64,000 nt of DNA. It comes from an uncultured Alphaproteobacteria bacterium (GTDB lineage Bacteria > Pseudomonadota > Alphaproteobacteria > CAAGCB01 > CAG-977). The position numbers and the translations under genes are program-made. Positions 38,463 through 46,369 of the stretch are shown piece after piece. The stretch's first letter is position 1, and each line of letters opens with the position of its first letter. Below the pieces are notes generated by a model that saw only the letters and a list, made by a program, of their open reading frames with translations, was not told the origin of the DNA and searched no databases. The stretch is taken from assembly GCA_944393745.1 (NCBI GenBank), contig CALYBD010000008.1:1-64000 (forward strand). The letters run 5' to 3'.

Positions 38463-38687
38463 TTAAGCTTTCTGCGATTCTTCAGCGTTAAACTTAATCC
38501 ATTTTTCATCAGCTTCATCTTCGGTGGTGATGGCACCCTGCGGGCATTCGGAAATGCACACGCCGCAGTCAATGCAGGTATCGGGATTGACAACGACCTG
38601 CGTATCGCGTTCAACAAACGCGCCGACCGGGCAGACGTCAACACAGGTCAGGCATTTTACGCAGGAATCATTAACAACAGAAGCCAT
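38463..38687 (-). CDS. 2[4Fe-4S] bacterial ferredoxin
   Basis: A 74-residue ferredoxin with two cysteine sets: CVKCLTCVDVCPVG and CIDCGVCISECPQG. It carries low-potential electrons for anaerobic-type reactions such as pyruvate oxidation. The tail DEADEKWIKFNAEESQKA is longer than in clostridial forms. Start chosen at 38687 because GAGGAG lies upstream; the five-residue longer form lacks a ribosome site. Confidence 0.93.
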   Translation of the reverse strand: MASVVNDSCVKCLTCVDVCPVGAFVERDTQVVVNPDTCIDCGVCISECPQGAITTEDEADEKWIKFNAEESQKA

Positions 38688-38896
38688 ATTAAATCTCCTC
38701 AAAACTAGTTTTGTATGACGTAAAGCAATATAGACAATTTTAAGTTTTTTTCAAGTCTGAATCGAAGAACAGCCAAAATTTATATTGTCGTTCTGTCTTG
38801 GCAAAAGCGGTTCGGAAACCGATAAAAAATATCTGAAGCCGTTTTACGGGAAAAACCAAAGGGCTTACCGCACGCTTAAGACCTTCCTTTCAACAA

Positions 38897-38923
38897 AAAA
38901 TCCCCCGGATCCGGAGGATTTTT
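38897..38923 (-). terminator. Terminator of the displaced tRNA-Arg fragment
   Basis: AATCC(C)CCGG at 38899-38908 pairs with CCGG(A)GGATT at 38911-38920, with one mismatch, followed on the minus strand by a T run. It lies 3 bp after the tRNA 3' end, so it is the original tRNA terminator left on the chromosome side. Confidence 0.7.
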
Positions 38924-38925
38924 AT

Positions 38926-38970
38926 TGGTGATCTCGGAGCGATTCGAACGCTCGACCCACAGCTTAGAAG
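38926..38970 (-). other. Left attachment site: 3' fragment of tRNA-Arg(TCT)
   Basis: Read on the minus strand this is the 3' part of a tRNA from the anticodon loop to the encoded CCA: CTTCTAA loop (anticodon TCT), GCTGT stem arm, GGGTC, T arm GAGCG-TTCGAAT-CGCTC, and CGAGATC-A-CCA. Upstream of the loop the sequence is CAATT, which cannot pair with GCTGT, so the 5' half is missing. This is how an integrative element leaves the displaced 3' end of its tRNA target. The intact copy should lie at the other end of the element, outside the window. Confidence 0.8.
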
Positions 38971-38983
38971 AATTGTTATTTCG

Positions 38984-39145
38984 TTTTTGCCGATTTTTGC
39001 ATTTTTTTGCCGATAGTTGCTTGTAAGGTATTTTTATCATTTATTTTCAATATGTTGTAATTTGCTCTTTTTTGTAAATCTTTGCCGATTTTATCTTTTG
39101 ATTGCAGGGCATTTTCAAAAAAATGATAGAAAAGTGATAGAAAAG
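38984..39145 (+). repeat. Direct repeats between attachment site and integrase
   Basis: TTTGCCGAT occurs at 38986-38994, 39006-39014 and 39081-39089, and TGATAGAAAAG is repeated in tandem at 39124-39134 and 39135-39145. Placed between the tRNA fragment and the integrase, they may be integrase arm or excisionase sites. Function is inferred. Confidence 0.6.
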
Positions 39146-39202
39146 TTGTTGATTTTAAGATGCGAATGACTCATTCTTTTGGCATAAAAAAAGAGGTGTC
39201 CA

Positions 39203-40420
39203 ATGGCGATCAAATTGAAAGAAAACTTTACGGAAGAATTTTTAGCTGATCTGAAACCGGAAGCATCTGCTTATTTGGTGGCAGACCTTAAGACACCGAA
39301 TTTTATGTGCCGCGTTAATCCTCGCGGCAACAAAACCTATATTTACAAGCGTTGCATCAATCGGAAACCCGTTGTCATAACAATCGGCTTAACAACGGAA
39401 ATTAAACTGAAAGACGCAAGGAAAAGGGCTTGTGAACTAGCGGCAGAAGTTCTTAACAATAAGAAGTTCCTCAAAGAGAGGGACGAACGTCGGGAAATGC
39501 CGACTCTCGCTGAATTTTTTGATAATAAGTATATCCCTCTGCACGCTGAAAAATATACCAAACCGCAGGTTTGTCGTGATGGCATAAGTATCTTTGACAG
39601 ATATTTTAGAAGTCAATTTGGATCAGAGAAATTAGATAACATAGATCGCGATACAATAGAAAAACTCCATATAAAGCTGAAAAACCAAAGAACTATCTAT
39701 GTGGCTAATTCCGCATTGGCTCTTATAAAGAAAGTTTTGAATAAAGCGGTTGAATGGAATGTCATTAAATATAATTCCGTTATGGGGATTAAAAAATATA
39801 CGGAAAAACCAAGAGAACGCTTTTTACAATCAGACGAACTCAAAAATTTTTTCCAAGCGTTGGACGAAGAACCGGATTCCCTATTCCGCGACTATGTTTA
39901 TATTTCTTTGTTCACGGGACAAAGACGTTCAAATGTTCTGACAATGCGATGGGATCAGATTGATTGGGTTGAAAAGGTTTGGCGTATTCCCGAAACGAAA
40001 AACGGATCCTCGTTGAATGTTCCTTTGATACCGAAAGCAATCAGTATTTTGAAAAGTATAAAAGCCAATTCCGTTTCTCCGTGGGTGTTTTATAGCCCGT
40101 CGAGTGCCTCCAAACACTTAGTTGAACCGAAGAAATTCTGGAAGAAGCTGTTAAACCGTGCCGGAATTGAAAACTTGCGTATTCACGATATACGTCGGAC
40201 GTTAGGAAGTTATGAGGCTATGGCAGGCGTTAATCTGCCGTTGATTTCAAAGACACTCGGACACAGGAGTTTCCAAGCAACGCAAATCTACGCCCGAATG
40301 AATGTCGAAAGTGTTAGAGCGGCAATAACCTCCGCTGTTGATTTAATGGAGAAGCGGGCGGGCTTGTCAGACGAGGCAACGGTTTTTCCGTTCAAAGAGG
40401 AAATAAAACCGGCTGTATAA
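39203..40420 (+). CDS. int: Tyrosine-type site-specific integrase
   Basis: A 405-residue tyrosine recombinase. N-terminal arm-binding domain of P4-integrase type (residues 1-90, VNPRGNKTYIYKR), a core-binding SAM-like domain, then the catalytic domain: Arg241 in FTGQRRSN, His328 and Arg331 in HDIRRT, His354 in LGHRS and the nucleophile Tyr363 in TQIYARM. It should insert and excise the element at the tRNA-Arg gene. It reads away from the attachment site. AGAGG is upstream. Confidence 0.95.
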   Translation: MAIKLKENFTEEFLADLKPEASAYLVADLKTPNFMCRVNPRGNKTYIYKRCINRKPVVITIGLTTEIKLKDARKRACELAAEVLNNKKFLKERDERREMPTLAEFFDNKYIPLHAEKYTKPQVCRDGISIFDRYFRSQFGSEKLDNIDRDTIEKLHIKLKNQRTIYVANSALALIKKVLNKAVEWNVIKYNSVMGIKKYTEKPRERFLQSDELKNFFQALDEEPDSLFRDYVYISLFTGQRRSNVLTMRWDQIDWVEKVWRIPETKNGSSLNVPLIPKAISILKSIKANSVSPWVFYSPSSASKHLVEPKKFWKKLLNRAGIENLRIHDIRRTLGSYEAMAGVNLPLISKTLGHRSFQATQIYARMNVESVRAAITSAVDLMEKRAGLSDEATVFPFKEEIKPAV

Positions 40421-40470
40421 AAGGTTTTTCAGAGAAGTTAATCCGTTTGTCGGATTGGTAAATATCTAAC

Positions 40471-40510
40471 CGGACGCAGTCATTGATTGCGTCCGTTTGT
40501 ATTTACTTTT
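40471..40510 (+). terminator. Probable terminator of integrase
   Basis: CGGACGCA at 40471-40478 pairs with TGCGTCCG at 40488-40495 around a 9-nt loop, followed by a T-rich stretch (TTTGTATTTACTTTTT). The T run is interrupted. Confidence 0.5.
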
Positions 40511-40527
40511 TACGAAAGGATTAGCTT

Positions 40528-41114
40528 ATGACTAAGACAGAAATATTGGCAAAATTGTCAGGCTTAATTAAAGCATTTCACGGAGAACAGACGGAACGCT
40601 TTAAGGTTCTGATGACGACCGTCAAAAGTGTTATAGAAAAACAGGCATCCGGCAAAAGAACGGACGAAGATTTTGAGAATGTTTCTTTGTTTATCAAATC
40701 GGTTGAAGAACTTGTCAATGATCCGGCATTTTGTAATGAAGAAACTGAATTGTTGCTTTCCGTTTATGAATTTGGCGTATTGACGATTCTCGATTTGGAA
40801 GCGGATATGGGGAACACTTCGATAGCCGTTCTGGGAGGAACTGCCAGAGCAAGAAAATACGACGAGGTTAAGAGATTCGTCCAAGAACGCTATTTTCGAT
40901 TGTCAGAAAGCGATCCGAATATAAAACTCGTGTCCGCCGCCGCTCGAATCGCAAGTATGATAAAGACGGAATTACCGAACTGTCCTATTGTGGAAACGAA
41001 CTTGCTGAACTGTTTATGCAGTTGGATTTCACAGATCAGAAAGACAGGAAAGCTGATATAAAGAAGTTTAGCAAGCACAAAGGTTTTGTGCCGGTTGAAC
41101 TTGATGAAGTATGA
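40528..41114 (+). CDS. Hypothetical protein, likely frameshifted in the C-terminal part
   Basis: The open frame ends at 41061 and gives 177 residues, mainly helical, soluble, with no recognised domain (KTEILAKLSGLIKAFHG at the start). Its last 25 residues (after about position 40990) look unlike protein, while the frame one base earlier reads well from about 40880 to a TGA at 41112-41114 (for example NELAELFMQLDFTDQKDRKA and FVPVELDEV). A single lost base near 40930-41000 would restore one continuous protein of about 195 residues. AAAGGA lies 7 bp before the start. Function unknown. Confidence 0.5.
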
Positions 41115-41128
41115 TAAAACATACACTA

Positions 41129-41160
41129 CCCTTTCGTTTGTTCTAAAACAAATGAAAGGG
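41129..41160 (+). promoter_or_regulatory. RNA hairpin hiding the Shine-Dalgarno of the AlpA-like gene
   Basis: A 14-bp stem (41129-41142 with 41147-41160, one G-U pair) with a CTAA loop. Its 3' arm ends in GAAAGGG, and the ATG at 41168 follows at normal Shine-Dalgarno spacing, so the ribosome site is inside the stem. A read-through transcript would be poorly translated. It could also act as a weak terminator, but the following bases (TTTAATT) are a poor T run. Confidence 0.6.
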
Positions 41161-41167
41161 TTTAATT

Positions 41168-41383
41168 ATGAATACCGATGACGTTTATCTGACGATAAAG
41201 GAAACGGCTAAAATCTTAAAAGTCAGCGTTTCAACCTTGTATCATTGGCGAAGCGATAAAACATTCAATCTTCCATCCGTGAGGATTTCTAAAAAGATTC
41301 TGTATCGTCGCTCCGACATAGATGTTTTTCTTAAACATCATTGCGCCGATGAAAACAATGCCGGAGAGAACAACAATGGTTAA
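41168..41383 (+). CDS. AlpA/excisionase-like helix-turn-helix protein
   Basis: A 71-residue MerR/AlpA-type DNA-binding protein: LTIKETAKILKVSVSTLYHWRSDK is the recognition helix-turn-helix, and YRRSDIDVFLKHH the typical end of such excisionase-family domains. In mobile elements these proteins act as recombination directionality factors or activators of integrase. Its ribosome site lies in a hairpin, a possible control point. It overlaps the start of the Toprim gene. Confidence 0.8.
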   Translation: MNTDDVYLTIKETAKILKVSVSTLYHWRSDKTFNLPSVRISKKILYRRSDIDVFLKHHCADENNAGENNNG

Positions 41384-42248
41384 TCCGGTATTAGAAAAAG
41401 GCTTGTTAGAGTTCAGAATCCCGTATCCGAAGAACAGAGCGTCATCAAACGGCTTTATCCGTTGGGGAAAAAATCAAAGATATTGGGCGATTCAAGTTGA
41501 CGATGGCTTCTTCTTCGGAGATTTTGCGACCGATTTATCGACAGCGGTGTTTCCGAACAGAGAAGTGAACGATTACGACACGAAAACCTATTCAAAACGA
41601 GTGTCTGATTTAATTGAACAAACCGATCAGGAACGGAACTATTTTTATATTAAAACAAAGGAACGGGCGCAAAAGATTTGGGAAACGAGTGCCTGTTTAA
41701 CCTATTCGCACGATTATCTTGTCAGAAAGAAAGCCGTGTCGTCAGGATTGAAGATTGCGGGTGAAGGCTGTCTTATCATTCCTCTTTACGATATTAACGG
41801 AGAATTATGGACGCTTCAATTCATCGACGCGAACGGAACAAAACGCTTTTTGAAGAATGGAAAGAAAAGCGGAAACTTCTTTATGTTCGGGAAGCCGCAG
41901 AGCAGGATTTACATTTGCGAAGGATACGCCACAGCTTCAAGCGTATATCAGGCTGTAAAAGAATGTGTTGTTGCTTGTTTTGATGCGGGTAATCTTTCAA
42001 AGGTCGCTCCGCAGTTGGCACAAAAGTATCCGAAAGCCGACCTTGTCTTTTGCGCGGATAACGACCGGTTTAATCTGGTTAATGTCGGAATTGAAAAAGC
42101 GACAAAAACGGCTCGCCCCTTAAAAGCTAAAGTCGTTTATCCGGTTTTTGACGAAAAAGATACGCAATCCACCGATTTCAATGATCTGCATTGTTGGTAT
42201 GGATTGAATTTCGTTTGTCAGCAAATCATCACTTCACTCGGAGAATAG
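41376..42248 (+). CDS. Toprim-domain protein
   Basis: A 290-residue protein with a Toprim core near the middle: IYICEGYATASSVYQA (catalytic Glu) followed by ACFDAGNLSKV and LVFCADND (DxD). Upstream is a zinc-finger-free N-terminal part. Toprim proteins next to DUF3987 proteins act as primase-like replication proteins in mobile elements. GGAGAG lies upstream of 41376; two further in-frame starts (41322, 41349) are less good. Overlaps the AlpA-like gene by 8 bp. Confidence 0.8.
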   Translation: MVNPVLEKGLLEFRIPYPKNRASSNGFIRWGKNQRYWAIQVDDGFFFGDFATDLSTAVFPNREVNDYDTKTYSKRVSDLIEQTDQERNYFYIKTKERAQKIWETSACLTYSHDYLVRKKAVSSGLKIAGEGCLIIPLYDINGELWTLQFIDANGTKRFLKNGKKSGNFFMFGKPQSRIYICEGYATASSVYQAVKECVVACFDAGNLSKVAPQLAQKYPKADLVFCADNDRFNLVNVGIEKATKTARPLKAKVVYPVFDEKDTQSTDFNDLHCWYGLNFVCQQIITSLGE

Positions 42249-42251
42249 AAA

Positions 42252-43820
42252 ATGAAAACACAAAAAGCCGGAAAAATGGGAAATCTGGGCAATTCTGTTG
42301 AAAATGTAATAAATATCAATGAGATAGATAAAAACAGGGCCGTTGGAAATTTGGGAAAACAGGGAAATCTGATAGATTTTTCACACGATTGGGAGGAGCC
42401 GGTTTTCTTTGATGACTTCAAGTTGACAGATATTCCCGCTTCGATTTTACCGTCGCCATATAAAGATTTGGCGGTTGCGTTATCAGAACGCTTGGAAACA
42501 CCCGAAAGCGCAACGGTTTTATGTATGTTGAGCATATTGGCGACAGCGTTGCAGAATAAGTATGTTGTTCAAGTCGAAAACGATTATGCCGAACCGCTGA
42601 ATTTATATTTAATGGTCGCGATGCCTCCGGCGAACAGAAAGACGGCTATTCTGAAAGCGTGTAGCAAACCAGTCCTTGAATATGAGAAAAAACAAAGATT
42701 ATTGCTTGAAGAAGAACACCGGCGTCAGCTTTCCGTATATCATTCGCAACGCCGCCTGATTGAAAATGAACGCAAACGCTTGACGGAAGAAAAGGCTAAA
42801 AACGGCGCGATAGAAGAAATTGCGGCGAAAGAGGCTTCTCTCATTGAGCCGTCGGCATTACCCAAACTGTTTTTGACGGACGCAACAACGGAAAGTCTGG
42901 CAACGGCTCTTTACGAACAAAATGGAAAAATATCCATTATCACCGACGAGGGCGGATTTTTAGATTCGTGTTCCGGACTTTATACCGGAGGGCAGACAAA
43001 CATAGACGTTCTCTTGAAAGGTTGGGACGGCGGAAGTTTAAGCATCAAGCGTCGAGATCGGGAAGTTTATATCACTCCGTTGATTACGATTTTTATGATC
43101 GTTCAGCCTGTAATTTTTGAGAATATGGCGAAAAACAAGAACTTTACGGGGAAAGGATTTTTTGAACGCTTCTTATTCTGCGAACCGAAATCGAAAATCG
43201 GTTTCAGAAATCATAAAGGAAAACCCGTTCCTGCCGGTTTGACAAAAGAATATGAAGAACGGATTAAAGCATTTCTTGAAATGCCGACTCCGCGTTCTCC
43301 CATTAAATTGAGCTTAAACAAAGCGGCGTTAAATGCTTGGCGCAAATTTCAAGACAAGGTTGAGCGCGATCTTCGCAAAGGTGGAAAGTTGGAACTTTGT
43401 CAAGGTTGGGGCGGAAAACTTTGCGGGCAGACTTTAAGAATTGCGGGACTTCTTCATTTGGCGCGATACGAAAAAACTTCCGCAACGATCAATGAAGATA
43501 CGATGAAAGACGCAATCCGTTTGGCAGAACGTCTTGTTTGCCACGCCGCGAAGGTTTTTGACAATTTTATTTTGTCGTCCGATGTCAGAATAAAAGAAGC
43601 ATCAGTTGTTTGGAATCTGATAAAGGGTTTTAACAAATCAAGTGTTATTCAACGGGAAATCGTTTACGCCCTGCGTCATAAAATGGTCGCCGAACATATC
43701 AAAGAGCTGCTGAAAGTTCTAATTGAGCGAAATCTTATCAGCGAGCCGATTCGCGCTCCGGGTGGCAGAACGACCACTTATCTTGTCAATCCGAAAGCGT
43801 TGAGAAAAACAGATGTCTGA
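42252..43820 (+). CDS. DUF3987-type primase/helicase-like protein
   Basis: A 522-residue protein matching the DUF3987 pattern: LEYEKKQRLLLEEEHRRQ helix, FLTDATTESLATALYEQNG, SIITDEGGFLDSCSGLY, and SLSIKRRDREVYITPLITIFMIVQP. Residues 80-130 contain LVAMPPANRKTA, an altered P-loop. It is thought to help initiate or unwind mobile-element DNA; mechanism not known. It follows the Toprim gene by 3 bp. Confidence 0.75.
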   Translation: MKTQKAGKMGNLGNSVENVININEIDKNRAVGNLGKQGNLIDFSHDWEEPVFFDDFKLTDIPASILPSPYKDLAVALSERLETPESATVLCMLSILATALQNKYVVQVENDYAEPLNLYLMVAMPPANRKTAILKACSKPVLEYEKKQRLLLEEEHRRQLSVYHSQRRLIENERKRLTEEKAKNGAIEEIAAKEASLIEPSALPKLFLTDATTESLATALYEQNGKISIITDEGGFLDSCSGLYTGGQTNIDVLLKGWDGGSLSIKRRDREVYITPLITIFMIVQPVIFENMAKNKNFTGKGFFERFLFCEPKSKIGFRNHKGKPVPAGLTKEYEERIKAFLEMPTPRSPIKLSLNKAALNAWRKFQDKVERDLRKGGKLELCQGWGGKLCGQTLRIAGLLHLARYEKTSATINEDTMKDAIRLAERLVCHAAKVFDNFILSSDVRIKEASVVWNLIKGFNKSSVIQREIVYALRHKMVAEHIKELLKVLIERNLISEPIRAPGGRTTTYLVNPKALRKTDV

Positions 43821-43995
43821 ATGTAATGAGCGGCAAGCATTAAAAGAGCGTTTGGAACGATTAAAAACGATCCTAATCGAAAGAATGCGATTGCATACGG
43901 ACGAAGTAAACGTATGCGAACGTAAACAATCGAAGGACATCATTTCCGAAACCTCCGAAGAAGTTGCACCGGTTTTGAAAAGGAAGTATAAATAA
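43813..43995 (+). CDS. Small charged protein
   Basis: A 60-residue Glu/Arg/Lys-rich sequence (ERQALKERLERLKTILIERMRLH), likely one long helix, perhaps a coiled coil. It overlaps the DUF3987 stop by 8 bp. No function can be assigned. Confidence 0.45.
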   Translation: MSECNERQALKERLERLKTILIERMRLHTDEVNVCERKQSKDIISETSEEVAPVLKRKYK

Positions 43996-44012
43996 GTGAA
44001 GCTATTGAAATA

Positions 44013-44022
44013 CCCCCCCCCC
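44013..44022 (+). repeat. Poly-C tract upstream of the AlbA-type gene
   Basis: A run of ten C residues lies 16 bp before the start codon, just before the AGGAAG ribosome site. Homopolymers this long change length by slippage and could alter transcription or translation initiation. Confidence 0.85.
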
Positions 44023-44038
44023 TAAGGCGAGGAAGAAA

Positions 44039-45430
44039 ATGGACAAGGACACCTTGTTGAAAGGCGAAAGCAAAACGCTTGAATTTAAGGCGGCTCTTTC
44101 GGATTCTTACCTGAAAACCGTTGTGGCGTTTGCCAATACGGACGGCGGACGATTAGTGTTCGGTATCGACGACAAAACACGCAAGATTGTCGGCGTAGAT
44201 AAAGACGAAGTTTTCAAAATAATGGATTCTATCGCCAATGCTGTTTCCGACGCCTGCCAACCGAAAATCATTCCCGACATCGCTTTTGAAACAATAGAGG
44301 ATAAAACGGTTGTTACGGTTGACATCGCGGCGGGGTTCAACCGTCCCTATATGCTGAAAAGCGGCGGATTGGACAAAGGCGTTTATGTCCGTTCCGGCGC
44401 GACTTCCAGACCGGCGGATTTGGAACAAATACGGGAAATGATGTTGGACGGTTCCAATCAATCCTGGGACGAGCAGATTTGTCGGGACTATACGCTGACC
44501 GACCGAGCCGTTAAAAGGCTTTGCACCGACATCAACAAATACAGAGCTGAAAAAGACGGAAAGAAAGCCCCGAAAGCGACAAAAGAAAGTTTGATCGGTT
44601 GGGGCGTGTTGAAACAGGACGGTGCTGAAATCCTGCCGACAAACGCTTTCGCTTTACTGGCGGACAATCCGTTCAGACAGGCTAAAATCCAATGCGCCGT
44701 TTTCAAGGGAACGGACAAGGTTTTCTTTCTTGACCGCAAAGAATACGAGGGATCGCTTTATAACTTGCTTGAAGACGCTTACCAGTATGTTTTGCGGAAT
44801 ATCAGAATGGGCGCAATCATCGAGGGATTGATCCGGCAGGACAAATTCGAACTTCCGCCCGCCGCCATTCGGGAAATGATTTGTAACGCGATTTGTCATC
44901 GCTCCTATATGGACGAAGGTATGATTCAAGTATCCGTGTTTGACGACCGGTTGGAAGTTTCCTCTCCGGGGGCGTTGTGCCGGGGCTTAACGCTGAAAGA
45001 CGCGCTGAAAGGACGGTCGAAGCCGAGGAACAAAGTGATTGCCGATGTGTTCAGTCGTATGGGGATCATCGAAAAGTGGGGAACGGGACTTCAAAGAATC
45101 GTGGATTTAGCCAAGCAAGAGGGATTGAAAGAGCCGGTTTTTGAGAACAATGATTCTTTCTTTCGCGCGATTTTGTATCGGGGAAAAGAAGAAACTACCT
45201 CAAAAACTACCGCAAAAACTACCGCAAAAACTACCGCAAAAACTACCGCAATTATTTTAGACGCTCTTTCGGACAATCCGAATATCACGTTAAAGGAATT
45301 AGCCTCTATGACAGGACTATCAGTTGATGGTGTGCGTTGGAATCTGTCAAAGCTGAAAGAGGAAAACAAGATAGAACGTATTGGCGGTAACAGAAGCGGT
45401 CATTGGGTTGTAAAAGACAAAGGGGAGTAA
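44039..45430 (+). CDS. AlbA/Schlafen-type ATP-binding protein with C-terminal winged helix
   Basis: A 463-residue protein: N-terminal AlbA_2 (Schlafen-like) domain (ESKTLEFKAALS..VVAFANTDGGRLVFGI..GVYVRSGATSRPAD), then a HATPase-like region (EKWGTGLQRIVDLA), a KTTA-repeat linker (about residues 389-404) and a winged-helix end (ITLKELASMTGLSVDGVRWNLSKLKEENKIERIG). Such proteins are transcription regulators or RNA-acting defence factors. Four exact 12-bp repeats (45203-45250) encode the linker; gain or loss stays in frame and changes linker length. GGAAG precedes the start. It converges with the next gene. Confidence 0.75.
   Translation: MDKDTLLKGESKTLEFKAALSDSYLKTVVAFANTDGGRLVFGIDDKTRKIVGVDKDEVFKIMDSIANAVSDACQPKIIPDIAFETIEDKTVVTVDIAAGFNRPYMLKSGGLDKGVYVRSGATSRPADLEQIREMMLDGSNQSWDEQICRDYTLTDRAVKRLCTDINKYRAEKDGKKAPKATKESLIGWGVLKQDGAEILPTNAFALLADNPFRQAKIQCAVFKGTDKVFFLDRKEYEGSLYNLLEDAYQYVLRNIRMGAIIEGLIRQDKFELPPAAIREMICNAICHRSYMDEGMIQVSVFDDRLEVSSPGALCRGLTLKDALKGRSKPRNKVIADVFSRMGIIEKWGTGLQRIVDLAKQEGLKEPVFENNDSFFRAILYRGKEETTSKTTAKTTAKTTAKTTAIILDALSDNPNITLKELASMTGLSVDGVRWNLSKLKEENKIERIGGNRSGHWVVKDKGE
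45203..45250 (+). repeat. Four tandem 12-bp repeats encoding KTTA
   Basis: AAAACTACCGCA occurs four times without change, preceded by a degenerate fifth copy. They encode a Lys-Thr-Thr-Ala linker between two domains of the AlbA-type protein. Confidence 0.9.
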
Positions 45431-45443
45431 AAACTCCCCTTTT
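45419..45443. terminator. Bidirectional terminator between AlbA-type gene and its convergent neighbour
   Basis: AAAGGGGAGT at 45419-45428 pairs with ACTCCCCTTT at 45433-45442 with an AAAA loop; it contains the stop codon of the AlbA-type gene. A-T runs flank both sides. Confidence 0.7.
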
Positions 45444-45444
45444 C

Positions 45445-46032
45445 TCACATAACGATTTCACCGCTCTTTTCCTGCATTTTCTCCTGTCCTTTGGACTTGG
45501 AACGTGTCGGTTTCGGCACGTCCGCCCGCGACAGGGAGGGCAATTCCTCTTTTGACGGAACCTCCATAGCGTTGGATTTGCCCTGCGATTTCTCGACCAT
45601 TTTTTCAAAGCGTTCTTTGGTGTAGCCCGCGACGTTCATCAGGGCGTTGATGTCTTTGCCCTCGTGGATCATTTTCTGGACGAACGCCGGACTGTCCAAT
45701 TTGTTGCGGGCTTTCATCCATTCCGCCTTGTCGATTTCCTCCTGTGTCATTTCTTTGGTGTTGCGGAATTGCTGATAGGCGTTGTCAATTCGGGTGTTGA
45801 AGCCGTCTTTCCCGTCCAGTCGCTCGAATTTCACCCAGAGTTGATCTTCCTTTGCGTAAACGGATTTCACGCGAACGGGGGCAATTTCATATCCTTTGAA
45901 TTTTTGGTCTTTTCCGAACTCGCCATCAAAGACGGGACGACGGATCAACCCCTCCTGCCCTGCTAAAATGTTTTTCGTCTGTTCGATGTTGGCAAATGTT
46001 TCTTCCAATGCCGTAGTGGTATTTTCAGCCAT
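45445..46032 (-). CDS. Hypothetical protein on the opposite strand in the element
   Basis: A 195-residue soluble protein without recognised motifs: N-terminal helical MAENTTTALEETFANIEQ, a mixed region with Tyr/Lys (FKGYEIAPVRVKSVYAKEDQLWVKFERLDG) and a charged, Ser/Lys-rich C-terminus (KPTRSKSKGQEKMQEK). The start at 46032 has AGGAG 8 bp before it; a longer form begins at 46074. It faces away from the type IV secretion operon across a 337-bp AT-rich region. It may have a regulatory role, but nothing in it says so. Confidence 0.65.
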   Translation of the reverse strand: MAENTTTALEETFANIEQTKNILAGQEGLIRRPVFDGEFGKDQKFKGYEIAPVRVKSVYAKEDQLWVKFERLDGKDGFNTRIDNAYQQFRNTKEMTQEEIDKAEWMKARNKLDSPAFVQKMIHEGKDINALMNVAGYTKERFEKMVEKSQGKSNAMEVPSKEELPSLSRADVPKPTRSKSKGQEKMQEKSGEIVM

Positions 46033-46265
46033 AAAGTTTTCTCCTAACAATGCGTTCGATTTAGCGGTTGTCACACACGCTTAAACGAGGTCTGATTGGT
46101 GCGGAGAAAATTCTCGGCATTGTTAAAAAACAAAGAAAGGATATTTTCAAAAATATAAAAAGTCAAAAGATTTTTTTATTTGTTTATTTCTGCTTTTTCT
46201 ATCGTATTTTATCTTTTTGATGTTTATTTATGTTTTTTATTATATAAATTATTATAATTTTTTTA

Positions 46266-46293
46266 TTGAATAATATTCAAAAACAGTTATACT
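46266..46293 (+). promoter_or_regulatory. Promoter of the type IV secretion operon with overlapping operator
   Basis: TTGAAT (46266-46271), a 16-bp spacer and TATACT (46288-46293) form a sigma-70-like promoter. TTGAATA-A-TATTCAA (46266-46280) is a perfect 7-bp inverted repeat overlapping the -35, a natural site for a repressor dimer. The 46033-46369 gap is otherwise very AT-rich with no gene. Confidence 0.6.
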
Positions 46294-46369
46294 TGCTTTC
46301 GGTTTTTACCAACAGGAACATTTTTGTTGCTGCCTTTGAAACTATCCTTACACAAAGGGAGCAACATTT

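Noticed and set aside
45091-45369. Minus-strand repeat-containing open frame (VFAVVFAVV repeats)
   Set aside because: It is the antisense reading of the KTTA-encoding repeats of the AlbA-type gene.
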